A stretch of DNA of 64,000 nucleotides from Pagrus major (Eukaryota; Chordata; Actinopteri; Spariformes; Sparidae): assembly GCF_040436345.1 (NCBI RefSeq), contig NC_133220.1:7132436-7196435 (forward strand), in the 5' to 3' direction. Made by a program: the position numbers and the translations under genes. Positions 1 to 13,298 of the stretch are shown one piece after another. The notes below the pieces were generated by a model. It was not told the origin of the DNA. It searched no databases and saw only the letters and a program-made list of their open reading frames with translations. Within the stretch, counting starts at the first letter, position 1. Each line of letters starts with the position of its first letter.

Positions 1-354
1 AGGTTATGAAAAATAACCAATAATTAGGGAGCCTACATATCTTAAAAGCATGTTTACTTCACACAAAATCAAACAGCATAGCAATTAATACAATTTTTAT
101 ATTTTTTTTTTTCACTATAAAACTTCTGGCCTGCCAACTTCGGCCCACAGGCCCCACTTTTATCTCTACAAGCGACACCTTTCACACTTTTCATATTGTC
201 ATTTGATACATTGTCATTATAAAAAATATAAATAGCTCCTTTTAAATTCACATTCCTTTCAGTGTTTTTATCCTGTCTAAAGAGCTGCAACATGAAAAAA
301 AAAATCAAGTCATTTAAAAAATATTTTTTGGTTTGTTTTGTCTTCTTCGGTTGT

Positions 355-480
355 AAAAACAAATAACTTTGGGTTTTGGACTGTTGGTCCCACTAAACAC
401 GGCTTTTTAAGATGAAATCTTTGGGCTTTGGGAAACCATGATGAGACTTCTATACACCAAACAGTTGTCAGCTCCATCCC
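355..480 (+). repeat. Fragment of dispersed teleost repeat (same family as 1315-1632)
   Basis: The phrases 'ctttgggttttggactgttg' and 'tttgggctttgggaaaccat' recur with small changes at 1465-1535. On the opposite strand they recur at about 28470-28550. This marks a short internal fragment of one family of non-coding dispersed repeats. Confidence 0.55.
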
Positions 481-1314
481 TAATCCCTAAATGGATACAA
501 GTGACAGCCAATGAAAGATTCTCAAGGTTTGTGATAATCAGAACTGCAGATTCTGAGAAATGAGTTCTTCAAGGGTTCCTGGAAAAGGGGTTCAGTTTTA
601 GAGAGCGTCACTGAGCCCTCAAACCTGCTGATGCCACCTTGAACCGAGTCTAAATCACTCTGTGGAAGTCCATTTCTGCCAGGAAGAGAAAAAAAGAGTT
701 ACAGGATACTCGTGGAAGAGTATCGCATTCACAGGAATAATAGCAAAGACCTCTGAGTCTCATAAGTAAGGGATACTTTTCTCATAATTATGACAATTAA
801 AAGAATCAGGAGGTTTAAATTAAGGGAGACATTTTTTACGTATCACATAATTTCAGAGTAGTAAGTCAGATGTTGACATAATTTTGACTCATTGAGGGAG
901 AACATTCAGAGTATCTTTCAGTGTTTTATGGCTTTTTTTATTAGAATGGGAGATGACAGCACATGAGGGGAGAGAGGACTTCTGTAACATTGTCAGAATA
1001 ATGGCTGACAGGTTTTTTTGTGATATCATCTTATTTAATCACACGTTCTTGGAAGTGGCTAAGTGGCTGCTGCCCACATTAGCCACAATGCAACTTAGCC
1101 AGTGAATGACATCACTGAAGGCAATTTATCAGATTAATGCAGCTTCCTCTGGAGGATTTATACAACTTTTTTCACACATGCAGTAGTTAGTTACCCCTCA
1201 AGCAGAGATCAGGAGCGAGCTACAGAGATCTGGTACGATCAATTCTTTCAAACTCCACAACCCCAGATATTATTCATTTTTAAACTTGTAGTCTTCAGAT
1301 AAGACCTGCAAGGA

Positions 1315-1632
1315 TTAGTCGATCAAAAGAAAATTCATCACCAGCTGTTTAGATTATTGATTAATCATTTTTAAAGCAAAAATATTAAACATTGGCTGGT
1401 CCCAGCTTCTTAAGGTTAAGAGTTAGTTGCTTGTCTTTGTCACTTATGACGATGAATGAAGAGACTTTGGGTTTTGGACTACTATTAAGGGGCAATTTTA
1501 AGACGTTACTTTGGGCTCTGGGAAATTATGATGAGCATTTTTCATGATTTTTTTGACATTTTATAGCCTAAAAGGTTTACTTTAATTCATTAATTAATTG
1601 TGAAAAAAACCGTTAGTTGCAGCCCGACTTCT
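1315..1632 (+). repeat. Dispersed non-autonomous repeat, longest copy in the window
   Basis: This copy runs from 'gtcgatcaaaagaaaattca' to a 'gttagttgcagcccg' end. The motif 'gagctgcaactaac' begins the inverted partial copy at 28385. Shorter fragments lie at 355-480, 4493-4682 and 8888-8985. The family is recognised from memory as a common teleost repeat that ends in sequence related to 'attgcagctct'. I did not identify terminal inverted repeats or target duplications with confidence, so its class (hAT-like MITE or other) is open. Confidence 0.6.
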
Positions 1633-2683
1633 GATCCAATCAGCGCCTGAGGCAGTTTGTCAGATTTTGCAGAGCTCCCTCTAAAGGAGGCTTTATGCTA
1701 CTTTTTTCATATGCATTAGTACCCCCCAAGACCTGTAAACAGACTTTGATGTGTGAAATCGGTGAAGCTTTCCTTTAAACTCCCAACGCCTGTGTAATGT
1801 CATTTTTGACCCGACTACATGAGTATCTCGTTATCTTGAGGAACATCAATATTTTTGTTTTGATTCATAGATTTTAATTTGTTTTTCTGGCAGAAATGGG
1901 CTTCTATATGACCGAGAGAGAGAAACAGACCCCGACACTGTAAACATGACTGACACCTCACACACACCTTCATGCTAACAGGGTGAAAACTTACAGTAAG
2001 CAATATCATTTACGCTAATCATAGAATGCTAACAGCCTTAATGCACATCACCAGCAGTCAGACACATGCATGCATGAAAACTTCTCCCACACAGTTAGAT
2101 ATTTATCTTCAGAGGTCTTTATGCTTTAAACAAACAAGATCCAGAGCTTTTCTTTATGTTCATGAGACAATCAGGACTCCTGCGGGGACCAAGATGTTCG
2201 AGCCTCCCATCTGAAACCTGACAAAACTCCAGTGGGAGTCTTCAGATTTTTTCCACGTCTCGTCTGGTCATTGAACGTGGTCTCTGTGACTTCCTGCTGT
2301 GTGTGTCGTCCACATCTGTTGTCGGCTCGCAGCAGGGATCGGATCAGTGTGTGAAATGTAAAAATACTCATCATGAATCATTTAATCTTGTATTCAATCT
2401 TTAAGGCGTTTTTTTTTTTTCTCTCTCAGAAACAGGTGTTTAGAAATCTTCCTGCAGGGGTCAAAATAAAATCTGTGACTTCAGTGTGACTCGGCTCATT
2501 TCATCAAGTATCAGTTTGTTTTATGAGGAAATGTTTTTTAACCAGATTTTCAAGTTGCAAGGCCACTCAGCTGCTGGGTCAGCTTCAACGTTGACTTCAA
2601 TTCATCAATCTTTTGTGAATTAAACCATTAAATTCACAGGTTTAGGACTTATTATTATTTGTTATTATTGGTTGCTGGCATCT

Positions 2684-2689
2684 TTTATT
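2684..2689 (-). terminator. Possible poly(A) signal of the asb14-like gene
   Basis: TTTATT on the plus strand gives AATAAA on the minus strand, about 320 nt past the asb14-like stop codon. It is the nearest canonical hexamer I noticed downstream of the gene, but no transcript end can be seen from sequence alone. Confidence 0.35.
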
Positions 2690-3008
2690 TTTCATTTTAA
2701 ATCCTTTTATCACAGAGTACAGCTCAGGAGCGTGCGTAGAAGACCGAATAAGTAATTTAATTTCAGATACTGTTTGCTTTTTTTAAATCAAATATAGACA
2801 ATCGCAGACGATAAGAACACACTGTATTTCAGGAGAGGAAATGAATTTGTTTTTTATATAAAAACACAATAACATAAAAGAAAATATGAACTTTCTTTTG
2901 GCTCCTGCAGTTAAATAGATGTCTGATGTGGAAAATCAATCAACAAACTGTGAAGGTGACTTTAAACTGATTTTGAACGCTCATATTTAACTACTCCTCA
3001 CTCCTGCG

Positions 3009-4809
3009 TCATCCCGGCGTGCTGCTCTGCCGGCCCCACAGGTCGTACTCCCGGTACTGGACGTAGTCCTTCAGTCGCCCTGGCAACGGCAGGAAGCTCA
3101 TGAAGACAGGCGACCGGAGACGAAGACGGCCGAGACAACGACGGATCCGCAGACGACAGAGATGCTGCAGACAGCGAGCGCTCTCTGGAGAGGAGGAAGG
3201 ACAAAACATCCAACAGAAAGATTAATGAAGACCAGTCTGTTGTTTGTGTCGTCCAGGCAGGGATTAATAAAGTTTGATCGATAAAGTTAAATTTAATTTA
3301 CCCTGCAGCCGGCAGATGTCGGGCCACTGCCGCTGCTCCATCAAAGCCGCCTTCAGCTTGCAGCAGAAGGTCACATGATCCACGTAGTCCAACAGGACGC
3401 GAACCACCTGACCTGAGAGGTGCCTCAGCCAGCGGACAGTGATCACCTCACAGAACTGCACTGACAGACAGGCAGACAGACAGGCAGACAGGCAGACGTT
3501 CAACATGTTAAGTTCTTCAAAGGTCTGACTGAGCTTCAGCTTCATCGAGGTGAGCAGAGTAACCAACAAACAGGACCAGATGTGGAGCTGTTCATTACCA
3601 AGGTGTCTTTGATCACAGTGTTGGTCCACCCCTCGTAGCCTTCTGGGATGTGGGGACTGTTGCCATAGGGACAGTCGAAACAGCGCCCCACATCGTAGCC
3701 ATAGTTACACAGCATCCTGAGGACCACCTAACACACGACAAGACAGATTAAATACAAGAAACAAGTGACAGCTGTACTTACAGAAATAATTCGGTGAGTT
3801 TAAAAGTTCACCTCGTCTTTGAGAGCGTACTGCAGGGCGGAGGGGAAGTGTGTCGTGTTTATTCTGCAGTAATAGTTGACGTTGGCTCCAAACCTCAGCA
3901 ACAGGTTGATCAACTCGTAGTTGCCCATACGCAACGCAACCTGAAAGACGCAAAGCCTGGATCAGATCAGCAACAAGGACTTTCTGAGAAAGATCTATAC
4001 ATTGTGGACAAAGACATGAGACTGATCAAAGCTTTGATATCATGTTTAGAAGAAAGTAGTTTCTGACCATAAACTCGTCAGGAAACTGTTCACTGAGGTA
4101 ATAAATCAAGTAATACGTTGGACACATTTTTCATAAGCTTACATACAGTTGGAGACCTTTTTGAAACCAGCTGATTCACCCCCCCCCTGCTGGCCATTGG
4201 AAAGAGTGCAGGTTTACACCACTTCCACATCGGCTTCACTTATCAGAGACCAAGTACCTGCAGACATTTGATTGGGTCTTGGTTCGCCATGGCCCCGCCC
4301 TCCAGCAGCAGTTTAGCTGACGTCACGTCGTTATTGGAGACGGCGAAGAAGAGCGCCGACTTCCTCTCGTCGTCGTAACTACGGCGAACCCAGGGATGGA
4401 GCATGTAGTTTGGGTCATAACCTGCATCCAGCAAGACCTGACGGGAGGAGGTGAGGAGGGACACTGAGCTGCTGTTGACTGAAGTATTTTCCAAGAAATT
4501 AAAGATTAAGAGTTGCACCAAAACTCATTCATTTTTTTGTCATTTTTCAAGCAAAAGCTCAAAATGTCAAAAGTTTCCACCTTCTCAGAATTGATGGTTT
4601 GATTTTTGTATTTGTCACATATGACAATGTCAAAAAAATAACTGGCTGATTGATTGATAGTAAAAAATAATGGCTAGTTGCGGTAGTCATACACACACCT
4701 TGAGGCACTGTGAGTGTCCTCCTGCAGCAGCAGAGTGTAGAGGACTCATCCCGCTGTCGTTCACTTCACCCACAGAAGTGACTGGAATCAGCAGATTCAG
4801 AGCGCTGAG

Positions 4810-4853
<44 letters not shown>

Positions 4854-7266
4854 CATCAGATAAATATAGTTTCTGTGTGTGTGTATTTGTTTTTAAACTA
4901 CTTGTGTAATAAATCCAAACAAATCTGACATTATTTTTACATTTCAAATATTAATGCTTTTTGCTTCAAAGGAGAGAATATAGATTTACTCCAGGTGCCC
5001 TCTGTGAGCCACACGGTGGATCGGCATGTGTCCTGTGTGTTTGGCGACGTTGGCGTCGGCGCCGTACTCCAGCAACAGACTGATGACAGATGGATCTCCA
5101 GACGAGGACGCCTCGTACAAGATAGACGCCTCATCCTGCGCCTGGGACAGGACATCTGCTCCTGCAGGACAAACAAAACAAACACTAAGTTATAAAAATA
5201 TCCACTTTATTTATCTCAGACTGTTGGTCCCAGACTCGGATCCCTCTGCCATTTGAAGCTCCAATAAGCTGCCATTTCTAGTTGAAATTTTAAAGGGATT
5301 ATGTTAATGTATACACGAATGGTAAGGGCAATACTGTAGAAACATGCCTGACTCTCTCACCTTTCCTCAGTAGAGTCTGCACCACCTCCAGGTGTCCTCC
5401 CTGAGCAGCTAGCGCCAGGGGCGTGAGGCCGTAGTGGCTGCGAGGGTCGGGCTGGGCTCCAGCCCCCAGCAGCAGGGTCACCAGCGCAGCCTTGCCCAGC
5501 CGTGAGGCCTCGTGGAGGGGACGGCGGCCGTTGCAGCCCTGCTGGTTCACTCTGGAGCCCCGCAGGAGCAGCAGCTTCACCAGGTCAGAGCGGTCTGAAC
5601 GGATCGCTGCAGGGAAGGAACGGTTTGTCAGTTGTGGAATGTGATCTGAGCGTTGTTTCCTGAGAAATTAACAAACATTTCAAAAAACAAAATGTGTTTT
5701 GACGTTAAAGACGAGATAAAAAACTTCCCGGATCCGTCCCTTCATATGGATCCAAAGGTTAATGGGGTTTATTCTGGGCCAAGACACATCCTCCATCCAA
5801 GTTTCATGGAAATCTGTTCAGAGGTTTTTGTGTAATCCTGCTGACAAACCAACCCACAAACAGGCTGACACTGGTGGAGGTAAATACTGTATATGAAAGT
5901 ATAACAGCCACAGGGAACATTTAACCTCTTCGTTGGCAACAGCAGCTTTCCAGGGCGGTGAAATGCTGGTCGTCTTACCTACAAACAGCGGTGAGTCCTC
6001 TTCCTGGTCCTGACTGTCCGGCTGAGCTCCATGTTCAAGGAGGAAGGAGGCGTTTTCTATCAGACCTTGTTCTACCGCCAGGAAAAGAGGAGTCTGACCA
6101 CGAGAAGTACAACGCTCCAGAGAGTCCACACCTGAAACTGGAACACAGGATAAACCTCTTTATCATCCATCCATCCACGCCTCTGTTTCATTAACGGGGT
6201 TTAACTGTACTGAATCAGTATTAAGTGAATACAAACCTTTGAATATGAGCTCCAGGATGGTTTGGTTGCTCTGAGATGATGCTTCATGCAGAGGAGTCCA
6301 ACCTCTGCTGTCTGTCTGTGAAAACGTTTCTTTCTGTCGAACGCACAGATCCTTCAAGAGCTTCTCGTTACCTGGAGGGACGGATGGACAGTGACGTTAA
6401 AATCTACAACCCCTGATCTAAAATAAAGTTGAATAAAAAACTAAGGACATAAAACACTGAGTCAGCCTCTAAACTCATACATTTGCCTTGAAACATTTCT
6501 GAGGATATCTTAAAAATGTGCATTTCAATTTGTAATCTTCAATAGTGAATAACAACGAATACATTTATGCTGTGACAAGCCTCGTATCCTCACCTTGTCT
6601 TATAGCAGTGAAGATCGTGCTGCTGTCTGCAGACTCAGACTCAGACTCAGGCCCAGAGCTGTGAGAGAAGGAGGAACAAGAGCTTCACCTGCTGGGAATA
6701 ATATTACTGCAAGAAGTAACTCCACAAGACTGAAATATTCAGTCCCGTGAATAAAAGATCTCAGATTGAAGCCTCAAGAGTTATTTTTTATCAATTAATT
6801 GGTGTTAAAAGGGGAAAACTATAAAGCTTCATATTTCTTTAAACACTCCACTTGATTTATTAAACTAACAGCATTATTTATGGACGTATTCAGTTATATT
6901 TTTGACTTGTCTGATGTCTTCAGTCAGCAGATTTGACACTTTAAAATGCAGTTCTGTTGCTGGGTAAAACAACGAAGAAGAAAATATTGCAGATTTCACT
7001 GCAGTATGATGACAATACTACCATCGGGTTCAGTGATAGAGGACGGTGAAGTAATGAGCAGAACTTTAATCGAACCAAACATCTGAGAGAAATATCTATA
7101 ATCTCTGTTTGTGTCAGACTGACCTCCTGCCGCTTCGTGTTGTGGAGTCTCGGTGAGTCTCCTTCTGTTTGTTGCTCTCCAGCAGGCTCTGTTCGATCAT
7201 GTACTGCATCGCCGCATCGTCTTCATCATTTTCATCAGCCTCTGTCCCAAACCGCTCCAACTCCAT
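3009..7266 (-). CDS. asb14: Ankyrin repeat and SOCS box protein 14-like (12 coding exons)
   Basis: Coding exons in transcript order: 7266-7124, 6658-6594, 6371-6237, 6131-5979, 5606-5361, 5161-4990, 4804-4699, 4437-4258, 3940-3812, 3727-3599, 3455-3302, 3184-3009. All junctions are GT-AG and in frame, giving 595 aa against about 587 in human ASB14. The N-terminus is acidic with a UIM-like helix ([16 protein letters not shown]). About ten ankyrin repeats follow, with typical [33 protein letters not shown] and [14 protein letters not shown] cores. The C-terminus is a SOCS box: Elongin-BC box [14 protein letters not shown] (about residues 543-556), then a Cul5-box-type FLPLPGRL. Proteins of this family are substrate receptors of Cullin5-RING ubiquitin ligases; the substrate is not evident. 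ASB15 is the nearest alternative, but the tail ([25 protein letters not shown]) fits ASB14 better. Confidence 0.92.
3463..3497 (+). repeat. CAGACAGG-type microsatellite upstream of asb14 exon 11
   Basis: Repeated 'cagacagg/cagacaga' units read as CTGTCTGC on the minus strand. They form the pyrimidine-rich tract before the acceptor of the exon 3455-3302. Confidence 0.85.
4493..4682 (+). repeat. Dispersed repeat fragment in an asb14 intron
   Basis: The stretch 'catttttcaagcaaaagctc ... tttgtcacatatgacaatg' matches the middle of the family whose longest copy is at 1315-1632. It fills most of the intron between the exons at 4699-4804 and 4258-4437. Confidence 0.5.
4811..4852 (+). repeat. (CA)21 microsatellite against the asb14 exon 7 acceptor
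   Basis: This is an uninterrupted CA tract. On the coding (minus) strand it is (TG)n, and it ends seven bases before the exon that starts at 4804. It therefore occupies the place where a pyrimidine tract is normally found. Confidence 0.95.
5700..5870 (+). repeat. SINE-like teleost repeat, 3' part
   Basis: The segment contains 'catcctccatccaagtttca' and ends in 'tgacaaaccaacccacaaac'. A second copy with the same order of words lies at about 15085-15215. It sits in the intron between the asb14 exons at 5606-5361 and 6131-5979. The family is a common teleost dispersed repeat; the copy is truncated. Confidence 0.6.
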
Positions 7267-7387
7267 GATGTCCACATAAAGGCTCCTGGTCCTGGTAAAA
7301 GAGGGAAACATCTGGTGAAGGTGTATTTCACCGAGCATGTGTGTGTTTGTTCAGATTGCATATTTGTTGCAGTGCATTTTGAACACC

Positions 7388-7722
7388 ATATGGCCATAAG
7401 TATATGGACACAGTGAAACTATGTGTGTGCAAGTGATTCCAAAACTATTAATCTGCTGATATAATTTCAGTCTTTCCACCAGATGTTGAACCCGACAGCA
7501 GGGATTTACTCCCATTCAGACACAAGAGCATTAGTGAGCTCAAGCACTGATGCTGGATGATCAGGTCTCGCTCACAGTCGTTCCAGTTCATCCCAAAGGT
7601 GTTGGATGAGGTTGAAGTCAAGGTCTTCATCTCTTTATGTACCTGGCTATGTGTACCGTCATGTTAAAACAGAAAAGGGTTAAACACAAACCATCTAAAC
7701 ACAGTTGGAAGAGGAAGAACAA
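7388..7722 (-). mobile_element. Tc1/mariner-like transposon remnant
   Basis: The plus-strand start 'tatggccataagtatatgga' matches the inverted end of a teleost Tc1-like element. On the minus strand a decayed transposase tail follows; its plus-strand text 'catcccaaaggtgttggat' is the complement of the Tc1 codons for PIQHLWDE. The related copy at 62870-63130 lies on the other strand. Only the 3' part of the element is present, it has no usable frame, and it sits just upstream of the first asb14 coding exon. Confidence 0.7.
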
Positions 7723-8265
7723 GCTGTCTGAAGTTTGTTTTTTAACTCCAAAAAGTCAGATCAGTGTCAGATCATCTTGAAACTCTGCCAATTCAAATTC
7801 TGCAGGGAACCTTTGCTGTGCATCATCACTCAGTACACTTTATCTGTGTGTATAATGTCCTCCTTGTCTATTTCATCACAGAAGTGCTACAGAATGTAAC
7901 TACAGTTTGCTCGCCAAAATAACACTGTATGCTATAGGATTAAGATTTCCCTTCATTTGAGCTAAAGGGTCTCAAACCATAACAAACTATCCGGATCAAA
8001 AGTAGACTGGAGCATGTGGAGACTAGTGTTCAGCAGGTGCAGTAACAAGTGATCTTGTCGAGATTGAGAAGGCATGCGAGGCCTGAGGTCACGTCTCGTA
8101 TCAGACCAACAGTCAACAGTCTTTCCTCAATATGTAACTATAGAAATCTTACCTAACCTTGACCAAACTGTAGTTGAATTTTAAGAATACTGTACAATTT
8201 TTAATCAAAATATATTAGCAGCAAACACAGAGGGATAAACAGGACATTTTGTGTTGTTTGTTTAC

Positions 8266-8400
8266 CTTGTGGTTTTGTGTCGAGTCCCTCTACTCGTCTG
8301 AGTTCCTGCAGATTAACTGAGAATCTGTTGTTGTTGCCGAGGATGGCAGGAGGTCAGACCTGCGATTGAAACCAGAGCTGTACGCCTACATGGGTTCAAG
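8266..8400 (-). other. Possible 5' untranslated exon of the asb14-like gene
   Basis: On the minus strand a donor CAAG|GTAAAC ends an exon-like block at 8266. The first coding exon has its own acceptor (TTTTACCAG) ending just before 7291, 25 bases upstream of the ATG at 7266, so at least one upstream non-coding exon is expected. The left and right limits of the block are guesses; no promoter motif decides it. Confidence 0.3.
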
Positions 8401-9680
8401 CAATGAAGCCAGGTTCCATAAACGAGTTAAAACAGGTGGCCTGTCTGCACAAACATGACACACACACAAGATTGACACATCTGTCTCATTAAAGTTTAAC
8501 AATAAAATAAAATATTGGTTTCTGTGATCCCTAGACCGCAATGTTAAGCTCTTTCACTACACCACTCTGGATCAGTGGGGTGGGGAGGCAGGGCACCTGA
8601 TACCTATTACTATATTTACCCCCTTCAGCTGAGTCACATTCATACACTGAACCTATCAGCAGAAAAGTCAAGTGGGACACTACAGAGCAGAGCCAGCTGG
8701 ATCAAGCTGTAAATCCAGTGTCAGGCATCTGATGATCACATATCTGAAGTCCCAGCTGACTGCATCTACTGAATCAACATTCATTTCCTGCAACTAATAA
8801 ACACGTTTTAATGTTTATCACATTTAGTAATGGTCCTACATGAGGATATCAAATGTCTCATTTTGGATGTCCAGCTGTTAAAAACCCAGATGTTCAGTTA
8901 ATTATATAAAACAGAAAATCCTCACAATGGAGAAGCTGGAGCCAGAAAATGTTTGACGTGTTTGTCTACAAGAAAACAATCATAACTAGCAGTGCTGTGT
9001 AGCTGTCTTTTTGATGTACTGTAAAACAAGTAGTATGTGTGCACAATATGAAGTAGAATAGCTATTCCTCAGCTAGTTTTTAGACAGGACTCTTCTACAA
9101 AAAGCATTTACAAAGAAACGTTAAGGGCCACAACTGTGGCACTAGTAGCAGCGTTAGCCGTTTGTTTCACAACTCCTGCCCACTTGGGTAAGACACTAAA
9201 CCCCAAAATGATCCTGATTGGCAGGCTAGCACCTTGTACACCTGCATGCCAAATTGTTACAGCACTTTGTCCATTAAGTCCACTAGTAGAAATGAGGACA
9301 GGAAAATAAATAGATGTCACTGAATGTATTCGTTTTACACAATTTAAGTCTTTTTCCTCAAAGACATGTTGCTGTTTCACTGCACTTAAATTAACAGGTA
9401 GCCATGTATTTGAAAATGTAACCAACTCTGTTCTATCCATTTAAAGCCAATGTACATGACATTTAATGTGGGAAAACCACGTTATCCATTTTTTGTGAAC
9501 CATCGTTTTTCATTCATAAAAAAAACAAACCCACATGACTAAAGTCAGCAATCCTGCGATACCCAAGCCAAGTTTTCTACAGACAGCGTTTGGAGTAATT
9601 TTCATGCTTTTACATCAGATAGTAACACTTGTGCGAACAAAGGAGAACACCACACAACCAGAGTGTAATTGAAAACATGT
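8401..9680. other. Intergenic between asb14 and rps23
   Basis: No gene is seen. About 8888-8985 carries a fragment of the 1315-1632 repeat family ('agaaaatcctcacaatggag'). The other open frames have no recognisable domain. Confidence 0.55.
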
Positions 9681-9686
9681 TTATTT
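9681..9686 (-). terminator. rps23: Poly(A) signal of rps23
   Basis: TTTATT on the plus strand is AATAAA on the coding strand, 20 bases past the rps23 stop codon. A very short 3' UTR is usual for ribosomal protein genes. Confidence 0.8.
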
Positions 9687-9705
9687 CATTTTCTGTCTCA
9701 ACTGT

Positions 9706-11765
<2,060 letters not shown>

Positions 11766-11788
11766 GATTGCAGAAGCGAGCCTGGGAT

Positions 11789-11799
11789 GGAAAGGAAGG
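11789..11799 (-). promoter_or_regulatory. rps23: 5'TOP-like pyrimidine tract / likely rps23 start site
   Basis: On the minus strand CCTTCCTTTCC lies about 25-35 bases upstream of the rps23 ATG, inside a short leader. Ribosomal protein mRNAs begin at a C followed by 5-15 pyrimidines (5'TOP), which puts them under mTOR/LARP1 translational control. The exact start base is inferred. Confidence 0.6.
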
Positions 11800-11809
11800 A
11801 CCCAGGATG

Positions 11810-13298
11810 CACCGCGGCAATGTCTAGTCGGAGGACCCCGGCTGGGTGTGGCCACAGAAAATGCCTGACTGAAATTATCAGAAGAATCAATGCAGAACAA
11901 ATAATTTAAATACTTTTCTTACCACACTGCGAGATTATATAAGCTCTGCTTACCAAAATATAGTCTTTTAATGGTTACTCCAAACCTGTCAGCTTTTTGC
12001 ATTTGAGACTTTTTAAAATCTGACATGCAATCCATGAGGTTTGTTGTTTTGTTTTATTTAAAATATTTGTTTTTGTTTTGTTTTTCTTTTGTCCCTTTTT
12101 AAGTTATTTATATTGTATGGATATTTGTAAGGTCAGGCGACTATAGTCATTATTTATTGTAGCCTGTTGTTATTGGCTAAAGATGCATTAACATGTAAGT
12201 AAAAGAGAAACATGAGCCTTTTCAGTAGTTTCTTTCAGACTTGCACCTTGTTACATAAAATGTTACATGTCAGACTCATGTCTGAATAAGTGGTAAAACT
12301 ACATCCATGAAACGTTACAATGGCCGTCTTACCTGTAGCCTTTCTATACTTGTAAAGTAATAAATAAATGTAAAGGCTGCAGGAAATAAACACACATACA
12401 TTAAATGTAGGCCTACATCTTGTTCAGCCCCCTTAAGAGGACTGACAAGTCATCATGTCAACTGTTTTCATGGTAAAGAGAAAAGAAAGAACAAGATTTA
12501 CTCCAAAGACACACAGAACATTTCCATCATGTAATGTTTTCTTTAAATTACAGATAAGAAACTGTCTCAAACATGAAACCATGTTTCTTTGTAAACCCTG
12601 GGATTTCTGAAGACATCTGAAAATAAAAACTATAAACGTTAAGTTGATCTAATTCAGAATGATATATTATTATATTAAAGATGAGCTGATTCCTCAAAAT
12701 TCCCATGAGATATTTTATAGTGTATGATTGGTCCATGGTGCAGCCATGCGGCATGGCAGTAGACTCTTGTTTCCCCTTGTGGTGCAGCACAGGAGGAAAA
12801 AAGTATACTCATGATCGTGCCACCACAGTAGTGATCAGACCAGCTCTCCCTCCATATATTCTCAGTGTCTTCCAGGCAGTTGGTGTGAATAAAATTATCA
12901 TACTTTATGAAACAGGCATCATAATTATTCAGTAAATGATTAAATGAATGAGAAGCCACCAGTGTTATATAATCCATGTCTGTATTTCATTAAAAAAAAA
13001 CAAATATCTGAGGCTTTTCACCAGGCTGCCTGAAAAACACATGAGCCAAACATGTACAGTATAATCTGCTGTAATGGAATTTATTTTGACTCAGGCGAAC
13101 TGAAAATGAGAAAATGTGGTAACAGCAAATGTCTTTAACCCGCAGGGCCGTGCTCCCGCAACCCCGTCTGCCTGTGCTCGGCCCTGATTGGCTGATCCGG
13201 CCGTCTGTCAGGGGGGCTTACAGACGGTGGGCTGATTAAAGTAGATTATGAGGGGCAGAGAGGGAGAGCGCGTGCTGGCATCTCTGCTCACAATAGCG
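11810..13298. other. Intergenic, between divergent rps23 and atp6ap1-like
   Basis: Sequence next to rps23 is GC-richer and promoter-like. Sequence at 13140-13290, upstream of atp6ap1-like, is also GC-rich ('ggctgatccggccgtctgtc'). Between them the DNA is AT-rich and I see no gene. Confidence 0.5.

Larger units (their letters stand above)
1..2683. other. Intergenic, repeat-bearing, no gene seen
   Basis: No open frame here resembles a known protein, and I see no run of exon-like segments with splice sites. The stretch is AT-rich. It carries two copies of a dispersed teleost repeat (about 355-480 and 1315-1632, listed separately). The right end probably contains the 3' UTR end of the asb14-like gene. 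Confidence 0.6.

Noticed and set aside
4670-4947. Open frames through the CA microsatellite on both strands
   Set aside because: Products of the simple repeat; the real coding sequence there is asb14 exon 7 on the minus strand.
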